Shown: positions 44,187 through 54,065 of the stretch, piece after piece | Layout of the letters: each line of letters opens with the position of its first letter | How positions within the stretch are numbered: the first letter of the stretch is position 1 | NCBI RefSeq assembly: GCF_003751805.1 | Contig: NZ_RKHQ01000001.1 | Location: 682,001-746,000 of the forward strand | Length of the DNA: 64,000 bases | Direction: 5' to 3' | Source: Salana multivorans | GTDB taxonomy: Bacteria; Actinomycetota; Actinomycetes; Actinomycetales; Beutenbergiaceae | Notes under the pieces: model-generated | Database searches by the model: none | The model's input: the letters and a program-made list of their open reading frames with translations, nothing else | Told to the model about the DNA's origin: nothing | Position numbers and translations under genes: made by a program

Positions 44187-45635
44187 TCAGCCCACGTCGA
44201 GCAGCGCGACCGCGTCGCCGGCCGCCCCGACGTAGGGCCGCGGGTCGGCCGTCGCGGCCGGGTCCTCCGACCGGGCCTGGAGCACGACCACCCAGGCGGC
44301 GTCCGACGTCGTGAGCCGCCACGTCAGCGCCAGCTCGCCGGTCGAGCTGCCGCCCTTGAACGCGACGGTGTCGAACTCGGCGACCTGGTCGGGCGCGAAC
44401 CCCGGGTTGGTGCCGAGGATCTGCGCCAGCGGCTCGCCCGCCGGTGTCTCGGCGAGTCGGCCGAGCGCGACGTGGGCCGCGACGATGTCGTCCGGTGTCG
44501 CGAACCAGTCCGCGCCGTCGGGCCACACGACCTCGTCGAGCACGGTCGCGATCTCGGGGGGACCCTCCGGGAGCTCCGCGAGCAGCGCGCGCCGCCCCGC
44601 CTCGTCCGCGCCGGCCCAGCGCTCGCGGTAGGCGCCGTCGTCGCCCCAGCCGATCCAGAACAGCTCGCGCGTCATGAGGAACGGCCGGTTCAGCCCGGGG
44701 TCGGAGTGCCCCATCGCGACGAGCTGGTCCTCGACCGCCGCGCGCCCGACGGCGTCGATGAGCAGGTCGGTCGCCGTGTTGTCGGAGATCTCGATCATGG
44801 CCTGGGCCGCCTCGCGCACCGTGACGCTCGTCCCCGCCGGCTCGTTCTGCAGCTCGCCGCTCGGCAGGCTGCGCAGCGCGTCCGTCACCGTCACGGTGTC
44901 GTCCCAGCTCAGCGTGCCGTCGGCCACCGCCTGCACGACGGCGCCCAGCACGTACAGCTTGAACACCGAGCCGATGGGCGCGGCGACCTCGTCCCCGGCC
45001 GCGAACACCTCGCTCGGCGCGGCGGGGTCGGTGACGTCGACGACCACGAGCGTCGTCTCGGCCGGCATCGCCGCCACGGCCGCGGTCAGCTCCTCCCAGG
45101 ACGTCGCCGGCGTCCGCTCGAACGCCGGCGCGAACAGCAGGGCCGAGACGAGGCCCGCCTCGTCGAGCGTCACCGTGAGGTCGAGCTCGTCGTCGGCCGG
45201 CGACCGGATCGTGGCGACCGCCTCGGTCTCGGTCCCCGTGTAGCTCACGACGCGCCACGGCCCCGACGCCGCGACCTGCGCGAACGCCACCACGAGCTCC
45301 TCACCCGAGATCGCGGCGCTGGCGGCCTCGCCGAGGTGCGCCGCCGCGTCCTCCGCCGTCACGGGCGTCGCCGGGTCGATCGCGCCGAGCACCCAGCTCA
45401 CCTCGCGCCCGACGGCGGTGTCCGGGACCTCGACCGGGTCGACGTCGGCGGCATCCGTCGCGTCGGACGACGCTGGCGACGCGGCGGTCGACGCGCTCGA
45501 CACCGGCGACTCGGGATCGGTCGCGTCGCCGCACGCCGCGAGGACCGGGACGAGCACGCCGAGGGCGAGCGCGGCGGCCACGCGTCGGCGAGCCGTGGTG
45601 GACGGGGGGCGGACGGGGGTGGTGGAGATGTCCAT
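44187..45635 (-). CDS. LpqF-like lipoprotein, class A beta-lactamase-fold serine hydrolase
   Basis: Exported lipoprotein of 482 residues. The lipobox is PVLAAC with Cys35. A Ser/Ala-rich linker is followed by a small alpha-beta domain (about 75-185) and a beta-lactamase-related domain with the SxxK motif Ser223-Val-Phe-Lys226, the SDN motif at 284-286 (ISDNTATD) and KGGSS near 408 in place of KTG. The two-domain plan resembles mycobacterial LpqF. It is probably a peptidoglycan-related esterase or peptidase, not a resistance beta-lactamase; this is inference from the architecture. ATG at 45635 follows GGTGGAGG closely. Confidence 0.85.
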   Translation of the reverse strand: MDISTTPVRPPSTTARRRVAAALALGVLVPVLAACGDATDPESPVSSASTAASPASSDATDAADVDPVEVPDTAVGREVSWVLGAIDPATPVTAEDAAAHLGEAASAAISGEELVVAFAQVAASGPWRVVSYTGTETEAVATIRSPADDELDLTVTLDEAGLVSALLFAPAFERTPATSWEELTAAVAAMPAETTLVVVDVTDPAAPSEVFAAGDEVAAPIGSVFKLYVLGAVVQAVADGTLSWDDTVTVTDALRSLPSGELQNEPAGTSVTVREAAQAMIEISDNTATDLLIDAVGRAAVEDQLVAMGHSDPGLNRPFLMTRELFWIGWGDDGAYRERWAGADEAGRRALLAELPEGPPEIATVLDEVVWPDGADWFATPDDIVAAHVALGRLAETPAGEPLAQILGTNPGFAPDQVAEFDTVAFKGGSSTGELALTWRLTTSDAAWVVVLQARSEDPAATADPRPYVGAAGDAVALLDVG

Positions 45636-45757
45636 GCCTCCACCCCATCATCCCGAGCCACCCGACACCTCCGCCGGGGGTATGAACGACGGGAGCCACG
45701 TGACGGAGACGGCCTGATGCTCGGACGCGGCGCACGGGCCTCGGGCGGCGCTCGGTC

Positions 45758-45763
45758 TAGGGT
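45758..45763 (+). promoter_or_regulatory. leaderless-type -10 box before the TetR gene
   Basis: TAGGGT, seven bases before the GTG at 45771. Confidence 0.5.
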
Positions 45764-45770
45764 GTCGGGC

Positions 45771-46379
45771 GTGACCTCCGCGCCCGATCGCCGCCGGCGC
45801 CTGAGCGCCGAGCAGCGCCGCGCCGCCATCGTAGCGGCGGCGTGCGCGGGGTTCGACGAGCGGCCGTTCGACCAGGTGACGGTCGCCGACGTCGCCCGCG
45901 CCTCGGACTCCTCCGAGCCGCTCGTCTACCACTACTTCCCCACCAAGGCCGACCTCTACGCCGCGTCCGTCGCCCACCGGCTCGCGGAGCTCGACGACGC
46001 CGTCACGGCCGCGCTGGACGCGCTCCCCGCCGGCAGCGGCGCGCGCGACCGGGTCCGGGTCGTCGTCGACGCCCACCTCACCCACGCCGCACGCCACCCC
46101 GGCGCCTGGGCGAGCGCGCTCGACGGCGTCGGCGCCGAGCCGACCGAGGCCGAGCTGGCCCGCGCGGCCGCGCGCGTCGCCCACCTCGACCGGCTCGCCG
46201 GCTTCCTCCACCCCGACCCGCGGCCGGAGCGTCACTACGCGCTCGCCGGTCACGTCGCGCTGCTCGACGGCGTCACACGCGAGTGGGTCCGCCGCGGCAG
46301 CCGGGAGGACGAGCGGCCGGCCGTCGTCACCACCGTCCTCGGCTCGCTCCAGGGCGGCCTCGGGGACTGGGGGCGCTAG
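45771..46379 (+). CDS. TetR family transcriptional regulator
   Basis: 202-residue regulator. The N-terminal DNA-binding domain reads AIVAAACAGFDERPFDQVTV, then ADVARASDSSEPLVYHYFPT and KADLYAASV, the normal TetR helix-turn-helix (about residues 17-65). The ligand-binding C-terminal part is all alpha and not diagnostic. GTG 45771 follows a TANNNT box by seven bases. Its TAG stop shares one base with the GTG start of trkH, so regulator and potassium transporter form one transcription unit, an unusual partnership that suggests autoregulated control of potassium uptake. Confidence 0.88.
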   Translation: MTSAPDRRRRLSAEQRRAAIVAAACAGFDERPFDQVTVADVARASDSSEPLVYHYFPTKADLYAASVAHRLAELDDAVTAALDALPAGSGARDRVRVVVDAHLTHAARHPGAWASALDGVGAEPTEAELARAAARVAHLDRLAGFLHPDPRPERHYALAGHVALLDGVTREWVRRGSREDERPAVVTTVLGSLQGGLGDWGR

Positions 46380-47749
46380 TGGAGATCCCCACACCGCTCG
46401 CCGCGGGGCGCGACCTCGTCGACCGGATCGCCCGCCACTCCCCCGCGCGCCTGGCCGTCACGGTGTTCGCCGGCGTCGTCCTCACGGTGACGTTCCTGCT
46501 CTGGACGCCCGCCGCGACGGCGACGGGCGAGCGACCCTCCCTCATCACCGCGCTGTTCACCGCGACGTCGGCCGTGTGCGTCACCGGCCTGACGGTGGTC
46601 GACACCGCGACCTACTGGTCGGCCTACGGCCAGGTGGTCCTGGCGGTCGCGATCAAGGTCGGCGGCCTCGGCGTCATGACGCTCGCCTCGATCCTCGGTC
46701 TCGCCGTCTCCCGGCGGATCGGCCTGACGCAGCGCCTCCTCACCGCGAGCGAGACCAAGACGAACAGGCTCGGCGAGGTGGGCAGCCTCATCCGGGCGGT
46801 CATCGCCGCGTCCGTGGCGATCGAGGTGCTGCTCGCGCTCGTGCTGTTCCCGCGGTTCCTCACGCTCGGTGTCCCGGTCGGCCGGGCGGCGTGGGAGGCG
46901 ACGTTCCTGGCGATCTCCACGTTCAACAACGCGGGCTTCGTCATCCTGCCGGAGGGCATGGCGCCGTACGTCGGCGACTGGTGGATGTGCCTGCCGATGA
47001 TCGTCGGGACGTTCATCGGGGCGATCGGCTTCCCCGTCATCCTCAACCTCTGGCAGAACCGGTACAGCCTCCACCGGATCGCGCTGCACACGAAGCTGAC
47101 GCTCGCCATGTCGTCCGCGCTCGTCGTGATCGGCGTCCTGCTCATCGGCTCGTTCGAGTGGTTCAACCCGCAGACGCTCGGCAGCGAGCCCGTCCCGACG
47201 CGCATCCTCGGCTCGCTGTTCGCCGGCGTCATGCCGCGCTCGTCGGGGTTCTCCACCATCGGCGTTGGCGAGATGCGCGAGGCGACGTGGTTCCTCACGG
47301 ACGCGCTCATGTTCGTCGGCGGCGGCTCGGCGTCGACGGCGGGCGGCATCAAGGTGACGACGCTGGCCGTCATGCTCCTCGCGATCATCGCCGAGGCGCG
47401 CGGCGACCGGGACATCGACGCCTTCGGTCGTCGGATCGACCGCTCGACGCTGCGCCTCGCGGTGGCGGTGTCGTTCATCGGCGCGACGGTCGTCGGCGTC
47501 GCGACGCTGTTCCTCCTCTGGATGACCGACCTCACGCTCGACGTCATCCTGTTCGAGGTGATCTCGGCGTTCGCGACGTGCGGTCTGTCCACCGGGATCA
47601 CCCCGGCCCTGCCCGACGGCGGCAAGATCGTCCTCGCCGCGCTCATGTTCTTCGGCCGCACCGGCACCATGACCCTCGCGGCCGCCATCGCGCTTCGCTC
47701 CCGGCGGCGGGTCATCCGCCTCCCAGAAGAAAGGCCGATCATTGGCTGA
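46379..47749 (+). CDS. Trk/Ktr-type potassium uptake membrane subunit
   Basis: Potassium-translocating subunit of the TrkH/KtrB superfamily, 456 residues. The four pore loops with selectivity-filter glycines are seen in order: ATSAVCVTGLTVVD, STFNNAGFVIL, PRSSGFSTIGVG and ATCGLSTGITPA. The N-terminus has one hydrophobic helix before the first loop. Size fits KtrB more than the longer TrkH. The GTG start at 46379 overlaps the TetR stop by one base. The next gene encodes the nucleotide-binding partner, overlapping by eight bases. Confidence 0.94.
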   Translation: MEIPTPLAAGRDLVDRIARHSPARLAVTVFAGVVLTVTFLLWTPAATATGERPSLITALFTATSAVCVTGLTVVDTATYWSAYGQVVLAVAIKVGGLGVMTLASILGLAVSRRIGLTQRLLTASETKTNRLGEVGSLIRAVIAASVAIEVLLALVLFPRFLTLGVPVGRAAWEATFLAISTFNNAGFVILPEGMAPYVGDWWMCLPMIVGTFIGAIGFPVILNLWQNRYSLHRIALHTKLTLAMSSALVVIGVLLIGSFEWFNPQTLGSEPVPTRILGSLFAGVMPRSSGFSTIGVGEMREATWFLTDALMFVGGGSASTAGGIKVTTLAVMLLAIIAEARGDRDIDAFGRRIDRSTLRLAVAVSFIGATVVGVATLFLLWMTDLTLDVILFEVISAFATCGLSTGITPALPDGGKIVLAALMFFGRTGTMTLAAAIALRSRRRVIRLPEERPIIG

Positions 47750-48404
47750 CTCCATCGACAAGGACTCCGTGCTCGTCATCGGGCTCGGCCGGTTCGGCTC
47801 GGCGCTCGCCGGCACGCTCGACCACCTCGATCGCCGGGTGCTCGGCGTCGAGCGGGACCCCGAGCTGATCCGCACGTGGTCCGGGCGGATCCCGCTGGTC
47901 GAGGCGGACGCCACCAACCCCGAGGCGCTCGAGCAGCTCGGTGTGCGCGACTTCCACACCGCGGTGGTCGGGGTCGGCACGCACCTCGAGGCGAGCGTCC
48001 TCATCACCGGCAACCTCGTCGACTTCGAGGTGCCGCAGATCTGGGCCAAGGCCATCTCCGCCGAGCACGGACGCATCCTGCGGCGCATCGGGGCGCACCA
48101 CGTCGTCTACCCGGAGTACGACGCCGGCCTGCGCGTCGCCCACCTCGTGTCGGGGAAGATGCTCGACTACATCGAGATGGAGGACGGGTTCGCCATCGTC
48201 AAGATGGCCCCGCCGAAGGAGCTGTGGGGCTTCACGGTCGGCCAGGCGCAGGTGCGCAAGCGCTACGGCGTCACGATCATCGGGGTCAAGCCCCCCGGCC
48301 AGCCGTTCCAGTACGCGACGGACGAGACCCGGATCGACCCGACCGACGTGCTCATCGTCTCCGGCGACTCGACGCTGCTCGAGCGCTTCGCCGCCCGGCC
48401 CTAG
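47742..48404 (+). CDS. TrkA/KtrA potassium uptake regulatory subunit
   Basis: Cytoplasmic RCK gating subunit, 220 residues. N-terminal Rossmann motif VLVIGLGRFGSALAGTLD (about 10-27), acidic residue at the end of the second strand (GVERDPE), then VEADATNPEAL; the C-terminal TrkA_C domain covers about 140-220 with VRKRYGVTIIGVK. The TTG start at 47742 overlaps the transporter gene by eight bases and has AAAGG upstream. One RCK unit only, as in KtrA. Confidence 0.94.
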   Translation: MADSIDKDSVLVIGLGRFGSALAGTLDHLDRRVLGVERDPELIRTWSGRIPLVEADATNPEALEQLGVRDFHTAVVGVGTHLEASVLITGNLVDFEVPQIWAKAISAEHGRILRRIGAHHVVYPEYDAGLRVAHLVSGKMLDYIEMEDGFAIVKMAPPKELWGFTVGQAQVRKRYGVTIIGVKPPGQPFQYATDETRIDPTDVLIVSGDSTLLERFAARP

Positions 48405-48577
48405 CCCGCCGGGGGTCCGCCCCGTGCGGATCGGTCGCGACGGCACACGCGGTCGTCGGGCGTCGGCGCAGGTCAGGGCCACGCGCGGCGCCACCGGCCG
48501 CCGGGACGAGTGCGCCGATCCGCGGAGAGCGGACGGCCCGGCGCGCGCAGCAGACGGACGGCTGAGAGCTCGCCGGT

Positions 48578-50293
48578 TCAGCCCCAGACGTCGGGCGGTG
48601 CCGGGAGCGGCCACCAGGAGACGCCGGTCTCGGACGCGGCGCCGTCGAACGCGCCGCTGCCGAGCGCGTAGAGCACGAGCACCACGCCGACGCCGCCGAG
48701 CGCCAACCCCCACACGCGGGTGCTGCCGCGCGTCGGGGCCAGCAGGGCCCAGCACGCCCGGGCGCCGAGCCGCGTGACCTCGGCGAGCGGGACCCACCAC
48801 GCCGCGACGAGCCCGCACGCGAGGGCGACGGGCGTGACGAACGCACCGGCCGGTGCCGGCACCGTGCCGAGGAAGTCCGTCAGCACGAGGTTCGAGCCGA
48901 TCCACCACACGCACGCCGCCGCGACCGTCCCGATGAGCAGCGGCACGAGCGAGGTCAGCAGGCCGAGCGCGAGCAGCGGCACCGACCACGCCGTCGCCAC
49001 CCACGGGTCCGACGAGCGCCGGCCGGCCGCGAGCCGGCGCCGGCGCGTGCGCCGCTCCATGAGCCCGGCCGTGGTCAGCAGCACGAAGCCGACGACGGAG
49101 ACGACCACCGCGACGCCGGGCAGGACGACCGAGCCGGCCACGAGGAGCGCGCCGACCGCGAGCACGAGCCAGCTCCGCGTCGGCGGCGGCAGCTCCCAGG
49201 GCTCCGGCACGCGCTGCCCGGGGAGCCCGAACGGTCCGGACGCCATCGGGCCGAGGGGCCCGGGAACGAGCCGGGACTGCTCCGCGGGCGTCGGCGCGGG
49301 GACGCCCGGGAACGACGCGGAGCCGGCCGAGGCGCCACCGGGCGCGCCGCTCACCACGCCGCCGCCCGGCGCGTACGAGGGTGGCGGGTAGCTGGGGGCC
49401 GGCAGCGTCGAGGACGCGGGCACGCCCGCCGTCGCGGGCATCCCCGCGGTCCCGGGAGTGCCGGCGGCCGGCTGGGTTCCGGCGACCGACCTGCCCTCGG
49501 CCCAGCGGCGCAGCACGCGCAGGAGCGCCCCGGGCTGGGGCCGGTCGGCCGGGCGGAGCGCGAGCGCCGCGGTGAACGCCTGCGCGACCTGACCCGGCAG
49601 CCCCGCGACGTCGGGCTGCCCCGCCGTCATCCGCGCGAGGACGACCTCCATCCGCTCGCGCCCGAACGGGGCGCGCCCGGTGGCGGCGAACAGCAGCACC
49701 GCGGCGAAGGAGTACCAGTCGCCGTCGGCGCCGAGCTCGCCGCCCGAGAGCGTCGCCGGGTCGAGGTAGCCCGGCGTCCCGGTGACGAACCCCGTGTGCG
49801 TGAGCCGCGTGTCCTCGACGATCTGCGCGATGCCGAAGTCGATGAGGACCGGGCCGTCGTACGTCACCATGACGTTGCCGGGCTTGATGTCCCGGTGCAC
49901 GAGGCCGACCCGGTGCACCTGCGTCACGACCTCCGCGAGGCCGGTGGCGAGCGGGTAGAGGTCCACCGGGTCGAACGCGCCCTCCTGGCTCACGGAGTCC
50001 TCGAGGGTCAGCCCCTCGACGAGCTCGGTGACGATGAACGGCACGTCGGCATCCAGCTCGGCGTCCAGCACCCGGGACACCTTGGTCCCGCGCAGCCGGT
50101 TGAGGTTCGCCACCTCGCGCGCCAGGCGGGCGCGCGCGTCGGGATCGGAGCTGATCCCGGGGTGGAGCAGCTTGAGCGCGACGGGCGTGCCGTCGCCGCC
50201 GTCGCCCCGCGCCTCCCAGACGGCGCCCATCCCGCCGGCGCCGAGCCGACGCACGAGCGTGTACCCGCCGACGACGTCACCTTCACCTGCCAC
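48578..50293 (-). CDS. Ser/Thr protein kinase with polytopic membrane C-terminus
   Basis: Eukaryotic-type protein kinase, 571 residues. Kinase domain at 8-260: glycine loop LGAGGMGAVW, Lys41 in VALKLL, catalytic VHRDIKPGNVMV (Asp135, Asn140), metal-binding IDFGIAQ (Asp152). A Pro/Ala/Gly-rich linker follows (about 265-370), then four to five hydrophobic segments (about 375-540) in place of the usual single span with PASTA repeats. The GTG start at 50293 lies six bases after TAGGTT. It is divergent from otsA with 37 bases between starts. Substrates unknown. Confidence 0.9.
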   Translation of the reverse strand: MAGEGDVVGGYTLVRRLGAGGMGAVWEARGDGGDGTPVALKLLHPGISSDPDARARLAREVANLNRLRGTKVSRVLDAELDADVPFIVTELVEGLTLEDSVSQEGAFDPVDLYPLATGLAEVVTQVHRVGLVHRDIKPGNVMVTYDGPVLIDFGIAQIVEDTRLTHTGFVTGTPGYLDPATLSGGELGADGDWYSFAAVLLFAATGRAPFGRERMEVVLARMTAGQPDVAGLPGQVAQAFTAALALRPADRPQPGALLRVLRRWAEGRSVAGTQPAAGTPGTAGMPATAGVPASSTLPAPSYPPPSYAPGGGVVSGAPGGASAGSASFPGVPAPTPAEQSRLVPGPLGPMASGPFGLPGQRVPEPWELPPPTRSWLVLAVGALLVAGSVVLPGVAVVVSVVGFVLLTTAGLMERRTRRRRLAAGRRSSDPWVATAWSVPLLALGLLTSLVPLLIGTVAAACVWWIGSNLVLTDFLGTVPAPAGAFVTPVALACGLVAAWWVPLAEVTRLGARACWALLAPTRGSTRVWGLALGGVGVVLVLYALGSGAFDGAASETGVSWWPLPAPPDVWG

Positions 50294-50299
50294 GGGTCG

Positions 50300-50305
50300 A
50301 ACCTA
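50300..50305 (-). promoter_or_regulatory. leaderless-type -10 box before the kinase gene
   Basis: TAGGTT on the minus strand, six bases before the GTG at 50293. Confidence 0.55.
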
Positions 50306-50318
50306 GCCTGGGCTGACC

Positions 50319-50324
50319 TACGGT
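50319..50324 (+). promoter_or_regulatory. leaderless-type -10 box before otsA
   Basis: TACGGT, six bases before the ATG at 50331. Only 13 bases separate it from the box of the divergent kinase gene, so the two polymerases would compete. Confidence 0.55.
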
Positions 50325-50330
50325 GGAGAG

Positions 50331-51794
50331 ATGAGCAGTTCAGCGAAGGACCCCCAGCCCGACGGGATGCCCGCGTCAGCGGACTTCGTCGTCGTCGCCA
50401 ACCGCCTGCCGGTGGACGTCACGGTCGCCGACGACGGCACGATCACCTCCGAGCGCGCCCCCGGCGGGCTCGTCACGGCGCTCGCGCCGCTCATGCGGGA
50501 GACCGACGGCGCCTGGGTCGGCTGGGCCGGGACGCCCGGTCTCGAGCTGGAGCCGTACGTCGACGACGACATCGCGCTCACCCCGGTGACGCTGAGCGAG
50601 CAGGACGTCGAGCTGTACTACGAGGGCTTCTCCAACGGGACGCTCTGGCCGCTGCTGCACGACGCCGTCGTCGACCCCCAGTTCCACCGGCAGTGGTGGA
50701 ACGCCTACGTCGCCGTCAACCGCCGGTTCGCGACCGAGACGGCGCGCACGGCGGCGAACGGCGCGACCGTGTGGGTGCAGGACTACCAGCTCATGCTCGT
50801 CCCGCAGCTCCTGCGCACCCTGCGGCCCGACCTGCGGATCGGCTTCTTCCTGCACATCCCGTTCCCGCCGCCGGAGATCTTCGCCCAGCTCCCGTGGCGA
50901 CGCCAGGTGCTCGAGGGCCTGCTCGGCGCCGACCTCATCGGGACCCAGCGCGCGAGCGACGCGGGGAACATCCTGCGCTCCGTCCGCCGGTTCACCGACC
51001 TGACCACGCGGGGTCACGTCGTCACGATCGGCGGCCGGTGGACCCGGCCCGACCGCCAGGTGCGGGTCGACGCGTTCCCCATCTCCATCGACACGACCGC
51101 GATCTCGCAGCTCGCGCACTCGCCCGAGATCATCGAGCGCGCCAAGGAGATCCGGCACGACCTCGGCGACCCCGACGTCCTCCTGCTGGGCGTCGACCGG
51201 CTCGACTACACCAAGGGCATCGGGCACCGGCTCAAGGCCTTCGGCGAGCTGCTCGACGAGGGGCGGGTCTCGGCGCCGGGGGTCCAGCTCGTCCAGGTCG
51301 CCTCGCCCTCCCGCGAAGCCGTCGAGTCCTACCGGGTGCTGCGCGACGAGGTCGAGGTGACCGTCGGGCGGATCAACGGCGACCACGGCGCGCTCGGTCG
51401 CGCCGCCATCCACTACCTGCACCACTCCTACCCGCTGGAGGAGATGGTCGCGCTCTACCGCGCGGCCGACGTCATGCTCGTGACGGCGCTGCGCGACGGC
51501 ATGAACCTCGTCGCCAAGGAGTACGTCGCGGCGCGGGTCGACCTGGACGGCGTGCTCGTCCTGTCCGAGTTCGCCGGCGCCGCCGACGAGCTGACGCAGG
51601 CCGTCCTCGTCAACCCGCACGACATCGACGGCCTCAAGCGCGCGATCATGTACGCGATCGAGATGCACCCGCGCGAGAAGCGGCGCCGGATGCGCTCGCT
51701 GCGGCGCAAGGTCCTCGACAACGACGTCCAGTCGTGGGCGGCGTCCTTCCTCGAGGCGCTGCGCAGCGGAGTCGGACGGGAGCAGCATGGTTGA
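50331..51794 (+). CDS. otsA: trehalose-6-phosphate synthase
   Basis: GT20 glycosyltransferase making trehalose 6-phosphate from a nucleotide-glucose and glucose 6-phosphate; 487 residues. Seen: VVANRLPV at the start, [50 protein letters not shown] and, near the C-terminus, [16 protein letters not shown], all canonical. Start ATG 50331 just after a TANNNT box. It overlaps otsB by eight bases (ATGGTTGA), giving a two-gene operon for the osmoprotectant trehalose. Confidence 0.97.
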   Translation: MSSSAKDPQPDGMPASADFVVVANRLPVDVTVADDGTITSERAPGGLVTALAPLMRETDGAWVGWAGTPGLELEPYVDDDIALTPVTLSEQDVELYYEGFSNGTLWPLLHDAVVDPQFHRQWWNAYVAVNRRFATETARTAANGATVWVQDYQLMLVPQLLRTLRPDLRIGFFLHIPFPPPEIFAQLPWRRQVLEGLLGADLIGTQRASDAGNILRSVRRFTDLTTRGHVVTIGGRWTRPDRQVRVDAFPISIDTTAISQLAHSPEIIERAKEIRHDLGDPDVLLLGVDRLDYTKGIGHRLKAFGELLDEGRVSAPGVQLVQVASPSREAVESYRVLRDEVEVTVGRINGDHGALGRAAIHYLHHSYPLEEMVALYRAADVMLVTALRDGMNLVAKEYVAARVDLDGVLVLSEFAGAADELTQAVLVNPHDIDGLKRAIMYAIEMHPREKRRRMRSLRRKVLDNDVQSWAASFLEALRSGVGREQHG

Positions 51795-52623
51795 GTCGGT
51801 GGCCGCGTCGGACGCGGCGCGGGACGGGATCGACGACGCGGTCGCGGCGCTCGCCGCCCGGCCCCACGTCGCGGTCGCGCTCGACTTCGACGGGGTGCTC
51901 GCACCGCTCGGCTCGGACCCGATGGCCGTGCGGATGGTCGACGGGGCCGACGCGGTGCTCGCGCGCATCGCCGCCGCGCCCGGCATGACGCTGGCGCTGG
52001 TCTCGGGACGGCGGCTGCCGGACATCCTGCGCCTGGCGCGGCCGCCGCGCGGCACCCTGCTCGCGACCTCGCACGGGGCCGAGCACTCGGAGGTCACGGG
52101 CGAGGGCGAGGACGGCCCGCTGGCCGAGACCACGCCGGCCGAGCTCGACGACGACGAGGCGCGCCTGCTCGAGCGGCTGGACGACGGCCTGAGCACCATC
52201 GCGTCGAGCGCGAGCGGCGTGTGGGTCGAGCGGAAGCCGTACGCGCGGGCGCTGCACACGCGCCAGGCGGCCGCGAGCGACGCCGAGGCGGCGGAGCGCG
52301 CGGCGCTGGCCGGTCCGGCGACGCTCCCGGGGACCCACACGATCACGGGCAAGGCCGTCGTCGAGATCGCGGTGGTGAGCGTGACCAAGGCCGACGGCGT
52401 CGCGTGGGTGCGCGAGACGGCCGCGCGGCGGGCCGGGGTGCCGGACTCCGAGGTCGCGCTGCTGTTCGCCGGCGACGACCGGACGGACGAGGACGCGCTG
52501 CGCGCCCTGCGACCCGGCGACCTCGGGGTCAAGGTGGGCGCCGGAGAGACGGCGGCGCGACTGCGCGTCCCGGACGAGGCCGCCGTCGTCGACCTGCTGC
52601 GTCGCCTGCTGGACGCCCGCTGA
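51787..52623 (+). CDS. otsB: trehalose-6-phosphate phosphatase
   Basis: HAD-superfamily phosphatase converting trehalose 6-phosphate to trehalose, 278 residues. HAD motif [13 protein letters not shown] carries Asp33 and Asp35; motif II is [11 protein letters not shown]; the motif III lysine is in [10 protein letters not shown], and motif IV is [12 protein letters not shown]. The ATG at 51787 overlaps the otsA stop, implying translational coupling and coproduction of the two enzymes. Confidence 0.95.
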   Translation: MVESVAASDAARDGIDDAVAALAARPHVAVALDFDGVLAPLGSDPMAVRMVDGADAVLARIAAAPGMTLALVSGRRLPDILRLARPPRGTLLATSHGAEHSEVTGEGEDGPLAETTPAELDDDEARLLERLDDGLSTIASSASGVWVERKPYARALHTRQAAASDAEAAERAALAGPATLPGTHTITGKAVVEIAVVSVTKADGVAWVRETAARRAGVPDSEVALLFAGDDRTDEDALRALRPGDLGVKVGAGETAARLRVPDEAAVVDLLRRLLDAR

Positions 52624-52813
52624 CCCGCTCGGGCCACCGGGCACCGGCGGGTCCGTCTCGCAACGTGAGCAACCTCACAGCAGCCGGTGGCGCCGGTGTG
52701 CCATGATGAGCCCGTCGCGGTGCTGCCTGTGCCTCGACGTGACAGCGCAGTCGCTGCCACTCTTCACAACGGATCGTCCGGCACGTACCTGCCGGTGAAG
52801 GGAAGGGCCCCCC

Positions 52814-53941
52814 ATGGCCACCGTGACCTACGACCACGCAACGCGCATCTACCCCGGCGCGACGCGTCCCTCGGTCGACTCGCTCAACCTCGAGATCGCT
52901 GACGGCGAGTTCCTCGTCCTCGTCGGCCCCTCGGGCTGCGGCAAGTCCACCTCGCTGCGCATGCTCGCCGGCCTGGAGGACGTCAACTCCGGCCGCATCC
53001 TCATCGGCGACCGCGACGTCACCGACGTGCAGCCGAAGGACCGCGACATCGCGATGGTGTTCCAGAACTACGCGCTGTACCCGCACATGTCCGTGGCCGA
53101 CAACATGGGCTTCGCGCTCAAGATCGCCGGCACGCCCAAGGCGGAGATCCGCAGCCGCGTCGAGGACGCCGCCAAGATCCTCGACCTCGAGCAGTACCTC
53201 GACCGCAAGCCGAAGGCCCTCTCCGGTGGTCAGCGTCAGCGCGTCGCCATGGGCCGCGCCATCGTGCGTAACCCGCAGGTGTTCCTCATGGACGAGCCGC
53301 TGTCGAACCTCGACGCCAAGCTCCGCGTCCAGACCCGCACTCAGATCGCCGCGCTCCAGCGTCGTCTCGAGGTCACCACGGTCTACGTGACGCACGACCA
53401 GACCGAGGCCCTCACGATGGGTGACCGCATCGCGGTCCTCAAGGACGGCCTGCTCCAGCAGGTCGGCACCCCGCGCGAGATGTACGACACGCCGCAGAAC
53501 GTGTTCGTCGCCGGCTTCATCGGCTCCCCGGCCATGAACATCGGCACGTTCGACATCGACGGGAACAGCGCTCGCCTCGGCCGCGCCATCATCCCGCTGT
53601 CGCGCGAGACGCTCGCGGCGGTCACCGACGCCGACGGCGGCAAGATCCAGATCGGCTTCCGTCCGGAGTCGCTGGACCTGTCCACCGAGGGCGGCGAGGC
53701 CGCGTTCCCGGTCGAGGTCAACCTCGTCGAGGAGCTCGGCTCGGACGCGTTCGTCTACGGTCAGCTCGCGGCCGGCACGCCGGGCGCCGAGGCCATCTCC
53801 TCCGGCGCCGGGGACGCGCAGATCATCGTCCGCGTCGACCCGCGTCGGGTTCCCGAGAAGGGCGAGCACGTCTGGGTCAAGATCCGTCCGGGCGAGCAGC
53901 ACAACTTCTCCGCCTCGACCGGCGAGCGTCTGCCCAACTGA
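52814..53941 (+). CDS. sugar ABC transporter ATPase, MsiK/UgpC type
   Basis: ABC ATPase of the MalK/UgpC/MsiK subfamily, 375 residues. Walker A is GPSGCGKST (38-46), Q-loop VFQNYALYP, signature LSGGQRQR (136-143), Walker B VFLMDEP, and H-loop VTHDQ. The C-terminal regulatory OB-fold part begins near 240 and contains IGFRPESLDL. No permease or binding-protein genes are adjacent, as expected for a shared MsiK-type ATPase that energises several sugar importers. Its codons carry more T endings (for example CGT) than neighbours, often a sign of strong expression. ATG 52814 has GGAAGGG upstream. Confidence 0.93.
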   Translation: MATVTYDHATRIYPGATRPSVDSLNLEIADGEFLVLVGPSGCGKSTSLRMLAGLEDVNSGRILIGDRDVTDVQPKDRDIAMVFQNYALYPHMSVADNMGFALKIAGTPKAEIRSRVEDAAKILDLEQYLDRKPKALSGGQRQRVAMGRAIVRNPQVFLMDEPLSNLDAKLRVQTRTQIAALQRRLEVTTVYVTHDQTEALTMGDRIAVLKDGLLQQVGTPREMYDTPQNVFVAGFIGSPAMNIGTFDIDGNSARLGRAIIPLSRETLAAVTDADGGKIQIGFRPESLDLSTEGGEAAFPVEVNLVEELGSDAFVYGQLAAGTPGAEAISSGAGDAQIIVRVDPRRVPEKGEHVWVKIRPGEQHNFSASTGERLPN

Positions 53942-53962
53942 CCTCGTCGCACTCAGCAGTCA

Positions 53963-53998
53963 CCACGAGGGCGGTCCCGTTCGGGGCCGCCCTCGTGG
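53963..53998 (+). terminator. terminator after the MsiK-type gene
   Basis: Perfect 12-bp stem CCACGAGGGCGG (53963-53974) with CCGCCCTCGTGG (53987-53998), and an inner CCCG/CGGG pairing in the loop. Confidence 0.85.
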
Positions 53999-54065
53999 CG
54001 TCCGGCGGCTGGCGCGCGCGTGAGTACGTGCTCAGACCGCACCGAGCATCGGGGAGAATGAAGTC

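Noticed and set aside
45636-45770. TetR operator upstream of the TetR gene
   Set aside because: No convincing palindrome was found in this interval.
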